From an uncultured Marivita sp. (lineage in GTDB: Bacteria; Pseudomonadota; Alphaproteobacteria; Rhodobacterales; Rhodobacteraceae), in assembly GCF_947488135.1 (NCBI RefSeq), contig NZ_CANKYW010000001.1, positions 1,240,001-1,304,000 on the forward strand: DNA of 64,000 nucleotides, given 5' to 3'. Position numbers and translations under genes: made by a program. Positions 26,323-38,530 of this stretch are shown here, one piece after another; positions within the stretch are counted from its first letter, which is position 1, and every line of letters begins with the position of its first letter. The notes under the pieces were generated by a model. That model saw only the letters and a program-made list of their open reading frames with translations. It was not told the DNA's origin and searched no databases.

Positions 26323-26784
26323 ATGAAACTGAGCACGAAAGGTCGGTACGCGATGGTCGCCCTGGCGGATATTGCTTTGCAGCCGAAGGACACGCTGGTG
26401 ACCCTTGGCGACATCGCGCAGCGGCAGGATATTTCGCTGCCCTATCTTGAGCAGTTGTTCGTCAAGCTGCGGCGCGGCGGTCTCGTGGCGTCGGTGCGGG
26501 GTCCGGGCGGCGGCTACCGCCTGGCCAAACCTGCCAGCGAGATCCGTGTCGTTGACGTGCTGGCGGCGGTGGATGAAACCGTGGACGCGATGCACAAGGG
26601 GGCGGGGGCGTCGGGGGGGCTGTCCGGAAGCCGTGCGCAATCCATGACGAACCGGTTGTGGGAAGGCCTGTCGGCGCATGTTTACGTGTTCCTGCACCAA
26701 ACCCGGTTGTCGGACGTGGTGGGCAATTCGCTGGCGCCCTGTCCGGCGGTTCCGAACCTATTTGCCGTTGTAGACGAGGGATGA
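26323..26784 (+). CDS. iscR: Rrf2-family regulator IscR
   Basis: This 153-residue winged-helix regulator heads the Fe-S assembly operon. The N-terminus MKLSTKGRYAMVALADIAL and GLVASVRGPGGGYRLAKP are typical Rrf2/IscR. In E. coli IscR three cysteines (92, 98, 104) and H107 hold a 2Fe-2S cluster. Here the matching segment (HKGAGASGGLSGSRAQSMTN) has none of these, and the only cysteine is C140. IscR with a single cysteine has been reported in Rhodobacter sphaeroides. TGGGAGGCGACC gives a good ribosome-binding site. It probably senses iron or cluster status in a non-canonical way. Confidence 0.9.
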   Translation: MKLSTKGRYAMVALADIALQPKDTLVTLGDIAQRQDISLPYLEQLFVKLRRGGLVASVRGPGGGYRLAKPASEIRVVDVLAAVDETVDAMHKGAGASGGLSGSRAQSMTNRLWEGLSAHVYVFLHQTRLSDVVGNSLAPCPAVPNLFAVVDEG

Positions 26785-26793
26785 TGATGTCGC

Positions 26794-26875
26794 ATCGGCT
26801 GCGCCGATCCGAAGGGGTGGGGGCTCTGCCCCCGACGCGCTTTGCGCGTCCCCCCCGCGGTATTTGGAGCCCAAA
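26794..26875. repeat. Four-hairpin intergenic element after iscR
   Basis: Four short hairpins follow each other: ATCGGC/GCCGAT (26794-26808), GGGGGC/GCCCCC (26819-26833), GACGCGC/GCGCGTC (26834-26850) and TTTGG/CCAAA (26863-26875, part of the tail motif GTATTTGGAGCCCAAAG). Together they fill the iscR-desulfurase gap. The form resembles repeats scattered through Rhodobacteraceae genomes. It could attenuate or stabilise the iscR part of the message. Confidence 0.8.
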
Positions 26876-26894
26876 GAAACCGGGAGCGAATTGA

Positions 26895-27938
26895 GTGGCG
26901 CGCGTCTATCTCGATTACAATGCCACCGTGCCTCTGCGCGCCGAGGCCCGCGATGCGATGATTGCTGCGATGGATGTGGTGGGCAATCCCAGCTCGGTTC
27001 ACGCCGAGGGGCGTGCGGCGAAGGGGGTGATCGAACGGGCGCGGGCGCAGGTGGCTACGGCCTTTGGTGCGGATGGCGCGGATGTGGTGTTCCTGTCGGG
27101 TGCGACCGAGGCGGCGGCGCTGGCCTGTGCGGGGCGCGGGTTGTTCGGGTCCGAGATCGAGCATGACGCGGTGCGGGCCTGGATCGACCCGTTGCTGTCC
27201 GTTGACGAACGCGGCCATGTCGCGGTGAGCGAACCCGCGCGATCGGCGTTGCAACTGGCGAATTCGGAAACCGGGATCGTGCAGGAATTGCCGCAGGGCC
27301 TTGCCGTGGTGGACGCGACGCAGGCTTTTGGCAAGCTGCCGGTGGCGTTCAACTGGCTGGGCTGCGAGATGGCGCTGATATCGGCGCACAAGATCGGTGG
27401 ACCCAAGGGGGTCGGCGCGCTGGTGATCAAGCGGGGCACCGATCTGGCCGCGCAGATCAAGGGCGGCGGGCAGGAGATGGGGCGTCGGTCCGGGACGGAA
27501 AACCTGATCGGGATCGCCGGTTTCGGTGCGGCGGCAGAGGCGGCGGCGCGGGATCTGGAGGCGGGTGTTTGGGACCGGGTCGAAAAACTTAGAAACATTC
27601 TAGATTCTTCACTTGAGGCTGACGCTAAAGAGACTATTTTTGTCGGGAAAGAGGAAAGACGCCTGCCCAACACCACTTGCCTGGCCACGCCGGGCTGGAA
27701 AGGGGAAACGCAGGTGATGCAGATGGACCTTGCGGGTTTCGCGATCAGCGCGGGATCAGCCTGTTCCAGCGGGAAGGTCAAGGCCAGCGCGGTTCTGCGC
27801 GCCATGGGGTTCGACAAGACCACCGCCAGCAGCGCGATCCGCGTGTCGCTGGGGCCCGAGACGACCGAAGACGATGTGATGCGGTTTGCCGAAACGTGGC
27901 TGACCAAATGGAAAAAACACCGCGCGCGCGCCGCGTGA
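26895..27938 (+). CDS. Cysteine desulfurase (NifS/IscS-like)
   Basis: This 347-residue PLP enzyme takes sulfur from cysteine for cluster assembly. It has the N-terminal [11 protein letters not shown], the PLP lysine in [10 protein letters not shown], the GTEN motif in RSGTENLIG and the active cysteine in GSACSSGKV. It is shorter than E. coli IscS (404) and belongs to the compact NifS-like group. The start is GTG. A stretch at about 27584-27660 (codons for [18 protein letters not shown] and onward) is far more AT-rich than the rest and uses codons rare in the window. It is the second gene of the isc-suf operon. Confidence 0.9.
   Translation: MARVYLDYNATVPLRAEARDAMIAAMDVVGNPSSVHAEGRAAKGVIERARAQVATAFGADGADVVFLSGATEAAALACAGRGLFGSEIEHDAVRAWIDPLLSVDERGHVAVSEPARSALQLANSETGIVQELPQGLAVVDATQAFGKLPVAFNWLGCEMALISAHKIGGPKGVGALVIKRGTDLAAQIKGGGQEMGRRSGTENLIGIAGFGAAAEAAARDLEAGVWDRVEKLRNILDSSLEADAKETIFVGKEERRLPNTTCLATPGWKGETQVMQMDLAGFAISAGSACSSGKVKASAVLRAMGFDKTTASSAIRVSLGPETTEDDVMRFAETWLTKWKKHRARAA
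27589..27603. promoter_or_regulatory. Irr-like inverted repeat inside the desulfurase gene
   Basis: TTAGAA-ACA-TTCTAG differs by one base from the perfect repeat at the iscR promoter. It sits in the AT-rich patch of the coding sequence. TTGAGG (27613-27618) and TATTTT (27635-27640) follow with 16 bases between them and could be an internal promoter for sufB onward. Function is speculative. Confidence 0.35.
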
Positions 27939-27961
27939 GACAATCGGAAAGAGGTATCAGC

Positions 27962-29485
<1,524 letters not shown>

Positions 29486-29630
29486 CCATGTCGGTATGGC
29501 GATGGTTTAGCACCCCGGGCGAACCACGGTGGCGCAACGCGCTGCTGGCGGCCTCGCTTTGAAATGGGGCCGCTGGACTGGCAGGCGGCATCGCTGGGAT
29601 TGCAGCGAAACTCTGGATGGAACGACACAC

Positions 29631-29951
29631 ATGATTGTAACGACAACCAATTCGATCGAAGGCCACAAAATCCTGTCCTACAAGGGCATCGTCGTGGGCG
29701 AGGCGATCATGGGCGCCAACGTGGTCCGTGACGTCTTCGCGTCGATCACCGATATCGTCGGGGGCCGGTCCGGAGCCTATGAGGCCAAGTTGCAGGACGC
29801 GCGCGACGTGGCGATGCGCGAGCTTGAGCAGCGCGCGGCGGCACTCGGCGCGAACGCGGTTGTCGGGGTCGATCTGGATTACGAGGTGGTCGGGAACTCC
29901 ATGCTGATGGTCTCGGCAAGCGGTACGGCTGTGTTGACGGATTTGGGGTGA
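29631..29951 (+). CDS. YbjQ-family (heavy-metal-binding-like) protein
   Basis: This 106-residue protein matches the YbjQ/UPF0145 fold: [30 protein letters not shown]-like core, [24 protein letters not shown]. Members form pentamers; a metal role has been proposed but not proven. Its place between sufB and sufC suggests a link to cluster assembly. A GGATGGAA site supports the ATG. The 145 bases before it contain no other gene. Confidence 0.85.
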   Translation: MIVTTTNSIEGHKILSYKGIVVGEAIMGANVVRDVFASITDIVGGRSGAYEAKLQDARDVAMRELEQRAAALGANAVVGVDLDYEVVGNSMLMVSASGTAVLTDLG

Positions 29952-30017
29952 CCTCACCTCACATCGCGATGATGTAAGTCCGCGTGCGGGCTGTCGAATT
30001 TGAAAAAGGACGAGAAA

Positions 30018-30773
30018 ATGCTGGAAATCAAAAACTTGCACGTCAATCTTGAGGAAGAGGATAAGCAGATTCTCAAGGGCGTCGACCTCACGGTCGAAGC
30101 CGGCAAGGTGCACGCGATCATGGGGCCGAACGGGTCCGGGAAATCGACGTTGTCCTATGTGCTTTCAGGCAAGGACGGGTACGAGGTGGTCGAAGGGTCC
30201 GCGACGCTGGACGGTGAGGATATCCTCGACATGGAGCCGGAAGAGCGTGCGGCGGCGGGCATTTTTCTGGCCTTCCAGTACCCGGTGGAAATTCCCGGCG
30301 TGGGCAACATGACCTTTCTGCGCACCGCCGTGAACGCGCAGCGCAAGGCGCGTGGCGAGGAAGAAATGTCGGCGACGGATTTCCTAAAGGAAATTCGTGC
30401 CAAGGCAAAAGAGCTCAAGATCGACGCGGAGATGCTCAAGCGCCCGGTCAATGTGGGCTTCTCGGGCGGCGAGAAAAAGCGCAACGAGATCCTTCAGATG
30501 GCGATGCTGGAGCCGAAAATGTGCATATTGGACGAGACCGACTCGGGTCTGGACGTGGACGCGATGAAGCTGGTCGCCGATGGCGTGAACGCGCTGCGGG
30601 ACGCAGGTCGCGGGTTCCTTGTTATCACGCATTATCAACGGCTTCTGGACCATATCAAACCTGACGTGGTGCATATCATGGCCGATGGCCGGATCATCAA
30701 GACGGGTGGTCCCGAGCTGGCGCTCGAGGTCGAGAATAACGGGTACGCGGATATCCTGGCGGAGGTGGCGTAA
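30018..30773 (+). CDS. sufC: Fe-S assembly ATPase SufC
   Basis: This 251-residue ABC-type ATPase powers the SufBCD scaffold. Walker A is GPNGSGKST, the Q-loop is in AFQYPVEIPG, the signature is FSGGEKKRNE, and Walker B runs into CILDETDSGLD, the D/E-T-D-S-G-L-D pattern typical of SufC. The ATG is preceded by GGACGAGAAA. Its stop overlaps the sufD start by one base (TAATG). Confidence 0.97.
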   Translation: MLEIKNLHVNLEEEDKQILKGVDLTVEAGKVHAIMGPNGSGKSTLSYVLSGKDGYEVVEGSATLDGEDILDMEPEERAAAGIFLAFQYPVEIPGVGNMTFLRTAVNAQRKARGEEEMSATDFLKEIRAKAKELKIDAEMLKRPVNVGFSGGEKKRNEILQMAMLEPKMCILDETDSGLDVDAMKLVADGVNALRDAGRGFLVITHYQRLLDHIKPDVVHIMADGRIIKTGGPELALEVENNGYADILAEVA

Positions 30774-32050
30774 TGGCTTTGCCGCAACTCAAACAGGACG
30801 CAACGGACGCGCGGCTGGCGGCATTGGAGATGCCTGCGGGCGGCTGGCCCGAGGCGGCGCGCAAGGACGCGCTGGAGCGGGTGAAGTCGATGGGTCTGCC
30901 CAGCGGGCGGGACGAGTACTGGAAATACACGCGCCCCGACACACTAGTACAGCCGGACGCGCCGAAAGCGGCGCTGCTTGAGACCGACGAGCCTTTGGTC
31001 TTCGACAAAGTGGATCGTTTGAAGATCGTCTTCGTCGACGGCGTGTTCGACCCGGAAGCCTCGGATGATCTGGCGATGGAGCATGTGTCCATTGACCGTT
31101 TGGCGGATGCGCCGGACATCCATTGGGCAAAGGACCTTTACGGTGTGCTGGAAACCCGGGGGCAAACGCCCGTGCAGCGCCCCTTGGCGACGCTCAACAC
31201 GGCCTTTGCGACGGACGGTGTGCTGATCCATGTGACCGGCAAGGCGCCAAAGCCGATCAGCCTGATTTATCGCCATGATTCAGAGGCTTCCGATGCAATC
31301 CTTCACCATGTCATCAAGGTGGACGGCGGGGCTGAGCTGACCTTGCTCGAGAACGGACCGGCAGCGGCGCGGTTCAACAAATGCATGGAGGTCGAGATCG
31401 CCAATGGTGGCATTTTCCACCATGTCCGTGCGCAGGGCCGCGATCACGAGCGGCGCGCGGCGACGGCGATCTTCACCCGTCTGGGTGAGGAATCGGTGTT
31501 CAAATCGTTTACGCTCACCGCAAACGGCGTGCTGACGCGCAACGAATGCGTGATCGAACTGACCGGCGACAATGCGGTCGCGCATGTGGCCGGAGCCTGC
31601 GTCGGGGATGGGGATTTCCACCATGACGACACGGTGTTCATCACGCACGACGCGCTGAATTGCGAAAGCCGTCAGGTGTTCAAGAAGGTGCTCCGCAACG
31701 GGGCGACGGGCGTGTTCCAAGGCAAGATCCTTGTGAAGGAAGGTGCGCAGAAAACCGATGGCTACCAGATCAGCCAATCGCTGCTTCTGGACGAGGACAG
31801 CCAGTTTCTCGCCAAGCCGGAGCTTGAGATCTACGCCGACGATGTGGCCTGTTCGCATGGCAGCACCTCGGGTGCGATCGATGAGGAAGGGCTGTTTTAC
31901 CTGCGGTCGCGCGGGATCGAAGAGGGGCCGGCGACGGACCTTCTCACCATCGCGTTTCTTGCCGAGGCGGTGATGGAGATCGAGGACGAGGCGCTTCAGG
32001 AAGAAATCAATGGCCGTGTCGAGTCGTGGCTGACGCGTCGTCGCGGCTAG
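30773..32050 (+). CDS. sufD: Fe-S scaffold subunit SufD
   Basis: This 425-residue partner of SufB has the SufD N-terminal region (PSGRDEYWKYTRPD) and the shared beta-helix core ending in SHGSTSGAIDEEGLFYLRSRGI. SufD is structural and helps iron entry into the complex. It is translationally coupled to sufC. The next gene begins eight bases after the stop. Confidence 0.95.
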   Translation: MALPQLKQDATDARLAALEMPAGGWPEAARKDALERVKSMGLPSGRDEYWKYTRPDTLVQPDAPKAALLETDEPLVFDKVDRLKIVFVDGVFDPEASDDLAMEHVSIDRLADAPDIHWAKDLYGVLETRGQTPVQRPLATLNTAFATDGVLIHVTGKAPKPISLIYRHDSEASDAILHHVIKVDGGAELTLLENGPAAARFNKCMEVEIANGGIFHHVRAQGRDHERRAATAIFTRLGEESVFKSFTLTANGVLTRNECVIELTGDNAVAHVAGACVGDGDFHHDDTVFITHDALNCESRQVFKKVLRNGATGVFQGKILVKEGAQKTDGYQISQSLLLDEDSQFLAKPELEIYADDVACSHGSTSGAIDEEGLFYLRSRGIEEGPATDLLTIAFLAEAVMEIEDEALQEEINGRVESWLTRRRG

Positions 32051-32058
32051 GGAACAGC

Positions 32059-32547
32059 ATGCCGTTTTCGTCTGACATCGCGGCCACGTATCGGGGGCCG
32101 GGCAAGGTTGTGCGCCGTCTGGCCGCCGCCGGACAGCGCGAGGATCGGGCTTTGGCTATCTTGATGGGGGCGTGTGTCATCCTGTTCGTGGCGCGCTGGC
32201 CTGCGCTCGCGCGTCAGGCGCATCTTGAAGGCGTCGAACTGAACATGCTCTTGGGTGGGACATTGATGGCGACAGTGTTCCTCGCGCCCTTGCTCTTTTA
32301 CGTTTTGGCCTTTGTGGCGCATCTGATTGCCCGTGCAGTTGGTGGAAGGGGGCCGTCCTTCAACGCGCGGCTGGCGCTGTTCTGGAGCTTGCTGGCGTCC
32401 TCCCCACTGGTCCTGCTGAACGGACTTGTGGCGGGATATATTGGGCCGGGCATCCAATTGACCATTGTCGGACTGATCTGGTTCTGCGTCTTCATGTGGT
32501 TCTGGATCGCCAGCATGTTGGCCGTCTATCGCGGGGGCGAGACGTGA
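32059..32547 (+). CDS. Yip1-like membrane protein, first of a pair
   Basis: This 162-residue protein has four hydrophobic helices (around residues 32-48, 64-90, 107-122 and 130-155) and resembles the Yip1 domain family of small integral membrane proteins. The function in bacteria is unknown. It sits between sufD and sufS and overlaps the next, similar gene by four bases, so both belong to the isc-suf operon. The family call is from topology and neighbour pattern. Confidence 0.7.
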   Translation: MPFSSDIAATYRGPGKVVRRLAAAGQREDRALAILMGACVILFVARWPALARQAHLEGVELNMLLGGTLMATVFLAPLLFYVLAFVAHLIARAVGGRGPSFNARLALFWSLLASSPLVLLNGLVAGYIGPGIQLTIVGLIWFCVFMWFWIASMLAVYRGGET

Positions 32548-33126
32548 CCTTCGCGGGCTTTTTGCGACTGGCCTTGCACACGGTCACCGCGCCGCGGGAT
32601 GTGGCCCGGTTGCTGCTGGCGATGAACCTGCCGTCGCAGGCGCTTTGGCTGGCCTTCGCGCTGGTGATCGTGCTGAACACGCTGATGTTCTCGGTGTCTT
32701 TGATGCTGGTGCCTGCGGACGATATGTTCGGCGCCGTTCTCGGCAGCCCGACCGTGTTCGGCGCGATGCTGGCCGTGTCGGTTGCCGCGCTCATCGTTGC
32801 CGTGACCTTGTGTGGCCGCCCGCTTGGCGGACACGCGACCTACGGGCAAATCGCGGTTCTGGTGATCTGGTTGCAGGCCTTGCGGGTGTTGCTGCAAGCG
32901 GTGGTGGCGGTCGTCGGGCCGCTGAGCCTCTTTCTCTCGGGGGTCTTGATCAGCGCCGGGTCGGTGCTTGGGATCTGGATTTTCGTGAACTTTATCGATG
33001 TGGCCCACGAGATGGGGAGCCTGCTGCGTGCGGGCCTGATCTTGCTGCTGGCCGTTGTGGGCATGATGCTGGGACTGAGCCTGATCTTCAGTCTTCTTGG
33101 CGTCCAGACCGGAGGAATTCCTGGAT

Positions 33127-33134
<8 letters not shown>
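32544..33134 (+). CDS. Yip1-like membrane protein, second of a pair
   Basis: This 196-residue protein has five to six hydrophobic helices and the start TVTAPRDVARLLLAM, a phrase seen in Yip1-domain proteins of this group. It begins with GTG in a GTGA overlap with the previous gene and ends eight bases inside sufS. The tight packing suggests that a membrane-bound pair is made together with SufS. Its role is unknown. Confidence 0.72.
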
Positions 33135-34347
<1,213 letters not shown>

Positions 34348-34362
34348 ATCAAGGGGGACGGA

Positions 34363-34791
34363 ATGGCAACGATTTCACTGCGCCGCGCGCGCACCATCAT
34401 TCGCAAGACACTTGAGGCCGGTCGCGAGGCCAACCTCAAGCCGCTGTCGGTTATCGTGCTGGACGCGGGCGGAAATGTGCAGGCGTTCGAGCGTGAAGAC
34501 GGCGCCAGCCCCGGCCGGTTCCAGATCGCGCACGGCAAGGCCTATGGCGCCGTGATGCTGGGCATGGCGGGCACCGCGTTGAAGGGCCGTGCGGAAGAGC
34601 AGGCGTATTTCGTTGCCGCCGCCGGGGCCGCGCTTGGTGGTCATCTGGTCCCGGTGCCGGGCGGTGTGCTGGTGCGCGACGCCAAGGGCAACGTTCTGGG
34701 CTCGGTCGGTGTGACTGGCGATACGTCTGACAATGACGCGGCAGCCGCCAAGACCGGGATCGAAGCGGTTGGTCTGACAGCCGAGATATAA
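34363..34791 (+). CDS. GlcG/HbpS-family protein
   Basis: This 142-residue protein has the GlcG/HbpS fold signatures: PLSVIVLDAGGNVQAFERED, AHGKAYGAVMLGM and VPVPGGVLVRD, ending in SVGVTGDTSDNDAAAA. Some relatives bind haem or corrinoid-type ligands. Its place 16 bases after sufS, in an iron-controlled operon, would fit haem or iron handling; this is inference. Confidence 0.85.
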   Translation: MATISLRRARTIIRKTLEAGREANLKPLSVIVLDAGGNVQAFEREDGASPGRFQIAHGKAYGAVMLGMAGTALKGRAEEQAYFVAAAGAALGGHLVPVPGGVLVRDAKGNVLGSVGVTGDTSDNDAAAAKTGIEAVGLTAEI

Positions 34792-34803
34792 GGAAGATCG
34801 GAT

Positions 34804-35586
34804 ATGGGGCGGCCCGTCGTCGGCATCATCGGCAACCACTACCTGATCAACGATCAGTATCCCGCGCATGCGGGCGGGTCGATGAACTCCGAGGCGGTGG
34901 CGCAGGTGGCCGATTGCGTGCCGCTGGTTGTCCCGGCAGATCCGCGCTTCGTGTCGGTCGACGAATTGCTGTCGGTCTGCGACGGGTTCCTGCTCACCGG
35001 CGGTCGCCCGAATGTCCACCCCGAGGAATACGGCGAGGCCGAGACCGAGGCGCATGGCGCGTTCGACCGGGCGCGCGATGCGATCACGCTGCCCTTGGTG
35101 CGCGCCTGCGTCGAACGGGGTCAGCCGTTTCTTGGCATTTGCCGGGGCTTTCAGGAGGTGAATGTCGCGATGGGCGGCACGCTCTATCCCGAGATCCGCG
35201 ACCTGCCGGGCCGGATGAACCATCGGATGCCGCCGGATGGCACGCTCGAGGAAAAATTCGCACTGCGCCACGTGGTGACGCTCCAAGAGGGCGGGGTGTT
35301 TCATCGCCTGTTCGGTTCGACCGAGGTGATGACCAACACGCTGCACGGGCAGGGGATCAAGACCCCCGGCGCGCGGATCGTGATTGAAGGTCACGCCCCC
35401 GACGGCACGCCCGAGGCGACCTATGTCCGGGACGCGCCGGGATTTACCCTGTCGGTGCAGTGGCACCCGGAATGGGACGCGGCCAATGACCCGGTGTCGC
35501 GCCCGTTGTTCGAGGCGTTCGGCGATGCGGTGCGCGCGTGGTCAAAGGGTGACGTCTTCGGCGGGCAACGCGTTAACGCGTTGTAA
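34804..35586 (+). CDS. Class I glutamine amidotransferase-like hydrolase (PuuD-type)
   Basis: This 260-residue peptidase C26 protein resembles gamma-glutamyl-GABA hydrolase. The nucleophile is C113 in PFLGICRGFQEVN, and the histidine-glutamate pair is in VQWHPEWDA. LLTGGRPNVHPEEYG is typical of PuuD-like proteins. It lies 12 bases after the GlcG gene and closes the long plus-strand operon. The link to Fe-S assembly is not obvious and may be just shared transcription. Confidence 0.87.
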   Translation: MGRPVVGIIGNHYLINDQYPAHAGGSMNSEAVAQVADCVPLVVPADPRFVSVDELLSVCDGFLLTGGRPNVHPEEYGEAETEAHGAFDRARDAITLPLVRACVERGQPFLGICRGFQEVNVAMGGTLYPEIRDLPGRMNHRMPPDGTLEEKFALRHVVTLQEGGVFHRLFGSTEVMTNTLHGQGIKTPGARIVIEGHAPDGTPEATYVRDAPGFTLSVQWHPEWDAANDPVSRPLFEAFGDAVRAWSKGDVFGGQRVNAL

Positions 35587-35605
35587 GTCTCCGCTGACGG
35601 AGACT
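35586..35605. terminator. Hairpin between convergent operons
   Basis: AGTCTCCG-CTGA-CGGAGACT forms an 8-bp stem with a 4-base loop. It starts at the last base of the amidotransferase gene and lies just before the end of kynU. There is no T tract, so it may be a stop for RNase rather than a classical terminator. Confidence 0.55.
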
Positions 35606-35610
35606 GTCCC

Positions 35611-36819
35611 TCAGGTCACGGCTTTGCGCTGTTTGAATTCCGGTGTGTCCCAAAGGCGGTCGCGCATGATGCGGGCAAGGATCTCAACTGCCTGATCGAC
35701 ATCCTCGGGGCTCAAATAGAGCGGCGTGAAGCCGAACCGCATGATGTCGGGCGCGCGGAAGTCGCCGATCACCTTGTGCGCGATCAATGCCTGCATCGCG
35801 GCATAGCCTTCGTCGAAACGGAAACTGACCTGCGATCCGCGCTGTTCGGGGTCGCGCGGGCTGGCCAGGGTGAGGTCGGGGCAGGTGGCCTCGACCCCGG
35901 CGATGAACCGCTCTGAGAGGTCGATGGACCGGGCGCGCAGGTCTGCCATAACCACATCGTCCCACACATCGAGCGCCGCATCCAAAGCGGCCATCTGCAC
36001 GATCGGAGGCGTGCCCACCCGCATCCGCGCAACACCCGCGCCGGGCGTGTACCCCAGATCAAAGGCAAAGGGGCTGTCGTGGCCCAACCATCCCGACAGT
36101 GCAGGCAAGGCGTTGTCGGCATGGCGCGGGGAGACGTAGATAAACGCCGGCGCGCCCGGTCCGCCATTGAGGTACTTGTAAGTACATCCCACCGCGAAGT
36201 CGGCTTTTACCCCGGCCAGATCCACCGGAAGCGCCCCTGCGGAATGGGCCAGATCCCAGACCGTGACCACGCCATGTGCATGGGCCTTCGCGGTCAGTGC
36301 CGCCATGTCGTGCTTGCGGCCCGTGCGGTAATCCACCTCGGTGATGAGCGTGACGGCGATCTCGTCGGTGATGGCCTCGGCCACCTCTTCCGGTGCCACC
36401 AGTCGCAATTCGTAGTCCGGTCCCAGCAGGGACATCAGACCTTCGGCCATGTAAAGATCCGACGGAAAGTTGCCCGTGTCCGACAGGATCACCCTGCAGT
36501 CCGGGTTCATCTTGAGCGCTGCGGCAAGCGCCTGGTAGACCTTGATCGAGAGCGTGTCGCCCACCACCACATGCCCGGGTTCCGCGCCGATCAACCACCC
36601 GATGCGGTCGCCAAGCCGCATAGGCATCTCCATCCAGCCGCAGGCGTTCCACCCGGTGATAAGGTGATCGCCCCATTCGTCGGTCACGGTCTGCGCGACA
36701 CGCGCGGCGGCGGATTTCGGCAATGGTCCCAGAGAGTTGCCGTCGAGGTAGATCATGCCGTCAGGCAGATGAAACGCGGCGCGGGTGGCGGTGAAATCGG
36801 TCATGGTCAGGTCTTTCAT
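35611..36819 (-). CDS. kynU: Kynureninase
   Basis: This 402-residue PLP enzyme splits kynurenine to anthranilate and alanine. Signatures are [34 protein letters not shown], and [14 protein letters not shown] with the PLP lysine in [15 protein letters not shown]. The start was taken at the ATG that overlaps the kynA stop (ATGA); an ATG five codons later ([11 protein letters not shown]) is also possible. It is the last gene of the SDR-kynA-kynU operon. Confidence 0.94.
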   Translation of the reverse strand: MKDLTMTDFTATRAAFHLPDGMIYLDGNSLGPLPKSAAARVAQTVTDEWGDHLITGWNACGWMEMPMRLGDRIGWLIGAEPGHVVVGDTLSIKVYQALAAALKMNPDCRVILSDTGNFPSDLYMAEGLMSLLGPDYELRLVAPEEVAEAITDEIAVTLITEVDYRTGRKHDMAALTAKAHAHGVVTVWDLAHSAGALPVDLAGVKADFAVGCTYKYLNGGPGAPAFIYVSPRHADNALPALSGWLGHDSPFAFDLGYTPGAGVARMRVGTPPIVQMAALDAALDVWDDVVMADLRARSIDLSERFIAGVEATCPDLTLASPRDPEQRGSQVSFRFDEGYAAMQALIAHKVIGDFRAPDIMRFGFTPLYLSPEDVDQAVEILARIMRDRLWDTPEFKQRKAVT

Positions 36820-37649
36820 AGCTTGGTCCGCAGGTGCCAGAGATCGGGAAAAAGCTCAACCTCGAGCATCCGCTTGAGATAGGACACGCCGCCCGTGCCG
36901 CCGGTGCCGCGCTTGAGGCCGATCACGCGCTCCACCGTGGTGACGTGGTTGAAGCGCCAGCGGCGGAAGTAATCTTCCAGATCGACCAGCTTTTCGGCGA
37001 GTTCGTAAAGGTCCCAATGGCGGCTTGGGTCGCGGTACACCTTGGCCCAGGCGGCTTGCACGGCATCATTTGACTGGTGCGGTTTTGTCCGGTCGCGGGA
37101 CAGCGCATCGTCGGGCAGAGGCACCGCCTGCGCCAGCCGGGCCAGCGCGCAATCGTAAAGCGACGGTTTCTCCATTTCCGCCTCAAGCCGCGCCATCAGA
37201 TCGGGGCGGTGCGCGTGGGGACGGATCATTGCCGCGTTGCGGTTGCCCAGCAGGAATTCGATCTCGCGATACTGCGCCGACTGGAAGCCCGAGCTTTGGC
37301 CAAGGCTCTCGCGGAAGGTGGTGTAATCGCTGGGCGTCATGGTGCGCAGCACGTCCCAGGCGGAATTGAGCTGCTCGAAGATGCGCGATACGCGGGCCAG
37401 GAGCTTGAACGCCGGACGGATGTCCTTGGCGCGAAGCGTGTCGCGGGCGGCGTGCAGTTCATGCAGTGCCAGCCGCATCCACAATTCCGATGTCTGGTGC
37501 TGCACGATGAAGAGCAATTCGTCGTGCGCCGTGCTCAGCGGGTGCTGCGCATCGAGAACGGCATCGAGGCCAAGGTAATCGGTATAGGACATGCGCCCGT
37601 CGAAAGACATCTGCGCACCGTCCCGGGCCGGATCAAAGGGGTCGCTCAC
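36816..37649 (-). CDS. kynA: Tryptophan 2,3-dioxygenase
   Basis: This 277-residue haem enzyme opens the indole ring of tryptophan to give N-formylkynurenine. [20 protein letters not shown] and [19 protein letters not shown] (haem-distal region) are characteristic, and the proximal histidine is probably in [13 protein letters not shown]. It overlaps both neighbours by four bases. The formamidase step between KynA and KynU is not encoded in this operon. Confidence 0.95.
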   Translation of the reverse strand: MSDPFDPARDGAQMSFDGRMSYTDYLGLDAVLDAQHPLSTAHDELLFIVQHQTSELWMRLALHELHAARDTLRAKDIRPAFKLLARVSRIFEQLNSAWDVLRTMTPSDYTTFRESLGQSSGFQSAQYREIEFLLGNRNAAMIRPHAHRPDLMARLEAEMEKPSLYDCALARLAQAVPLPDDALSRDRTKPHQSNDAVQAAWAKVYRDPSRHWDLYELAEKLVDLEDYFRRWRFNHVTTVERVIGLKRGTGGTGGVSYLKRMLEVELFPDLWHLRTKL

Positions 37650-38401
37650 ACCTCGCCCCCGGCGATCTGGATGGCCTGTCCGTTGACACTGCCCGAGTGT
37701 TCTCCGCAGAGCCAGAGGGCCGCCTCGGCCACCTCCTCGGGTGCAATCAATCTGCCATGCGGGTTCACATCCACCATCAGCTTGCGTGCGTCAGCCTCAT
37801 TCATGCCCGTGCGCGCGGCGATGGAGGCGGCGTTGTTCGACACGATATCGGTGTCGACGTAAGCCGGGCAAAGTGCGTTGAACGTATAGGGCTTGCCCGC
37901 ATAGTCGGCAGCCAGCCCCCGGATCAGCCCGATCAAACCATGTTTGGACGCGGTGTAGCACGGCGCGCCCTTGAGGCCCCGCAACCCGGCGATAGAGCTG
38001 ACGGCGATGACCCGCCCCCAATCCGTAGTGTGCATGGACTTGAGACACTCGCGGATCGTCAGGAAGGCCCCGTCGAGATTGGTCGCCATCATGCTGCGCC
38101 AGAATGCCATGTCCATCTTGTGCAACGCGCGACCCTCGGCAATCCCAGCATTCGGCACGCAGATCTGTACCGGCCCGCGCGCGGCGACCGCGCTGGCGAT
38201 TCCATCCACGACCGAAGCTTCGTCCTGAACATCCATGACAAGCGCGTGCAGCCCGTGCGCTTTGGCGGCGTTGTCCAGCACATCGGCGCGGCGTCCGGTG
38301 ATGGTCACTTCGGCCCCGGCCTCGCGTAAGGCAACCGCAATGGCCAGACCGATGCCCGTGCCACCCCCGGTGATCAGCGCGTGTTTGCCGTCAAGTGTCA
38401 T
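37646..38401 (-). CDS. SDR-family oxidoreductase (kyn operon)
   Basis: This 251-residue short-chain dehydrogenase has TGGGTGIG at about 11-18 and the catalytic [16 protein letters not shown] and the ending [11 protein letters not shown] resemble 3-hydroxybutyrate dehydrogenase-type SDRs. Its stop overlaps the kynA start (ATGA), so it is the first gene of the operon. A role in tryptophan breakdown is suggested by position only. It is not a formamidase. Confidence 0.87.
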   Translation of the reverse strand: MTLDGKHALITGGGTGIGLAIAVALREAGAEVTITGRRADVLDNAAKAHGLHALVMDVQDEASVVDGIASAVAARGPVQICVPNAGIAEGRALHKMDMAFWRSMMATNLDGAFLTIRECLKSMHTTDWGRVIAVSSIAGLRGLKGAPCYTASKHGLIGLIRGLAADYAGKPYTFNALCPAYVDTDIVSNNAASIAARTGMNEADARKLMVDVNPHGRLIAPEEVAEAALWLCGEHSGSVNGQAIQIAGGEV

Positions 38402-38530
38402 GCCCGTCCTCCCCATGCGATGCCGTGTGACCGTACCCGTCCTGAAGCCAGTGGCAAGATGGCCGACATGCGGGGGCTTGCTTTTCTCATTCACGTTCGT
38501 GAATGTGTCCTCGACCAAAGGAGGAGCGTC

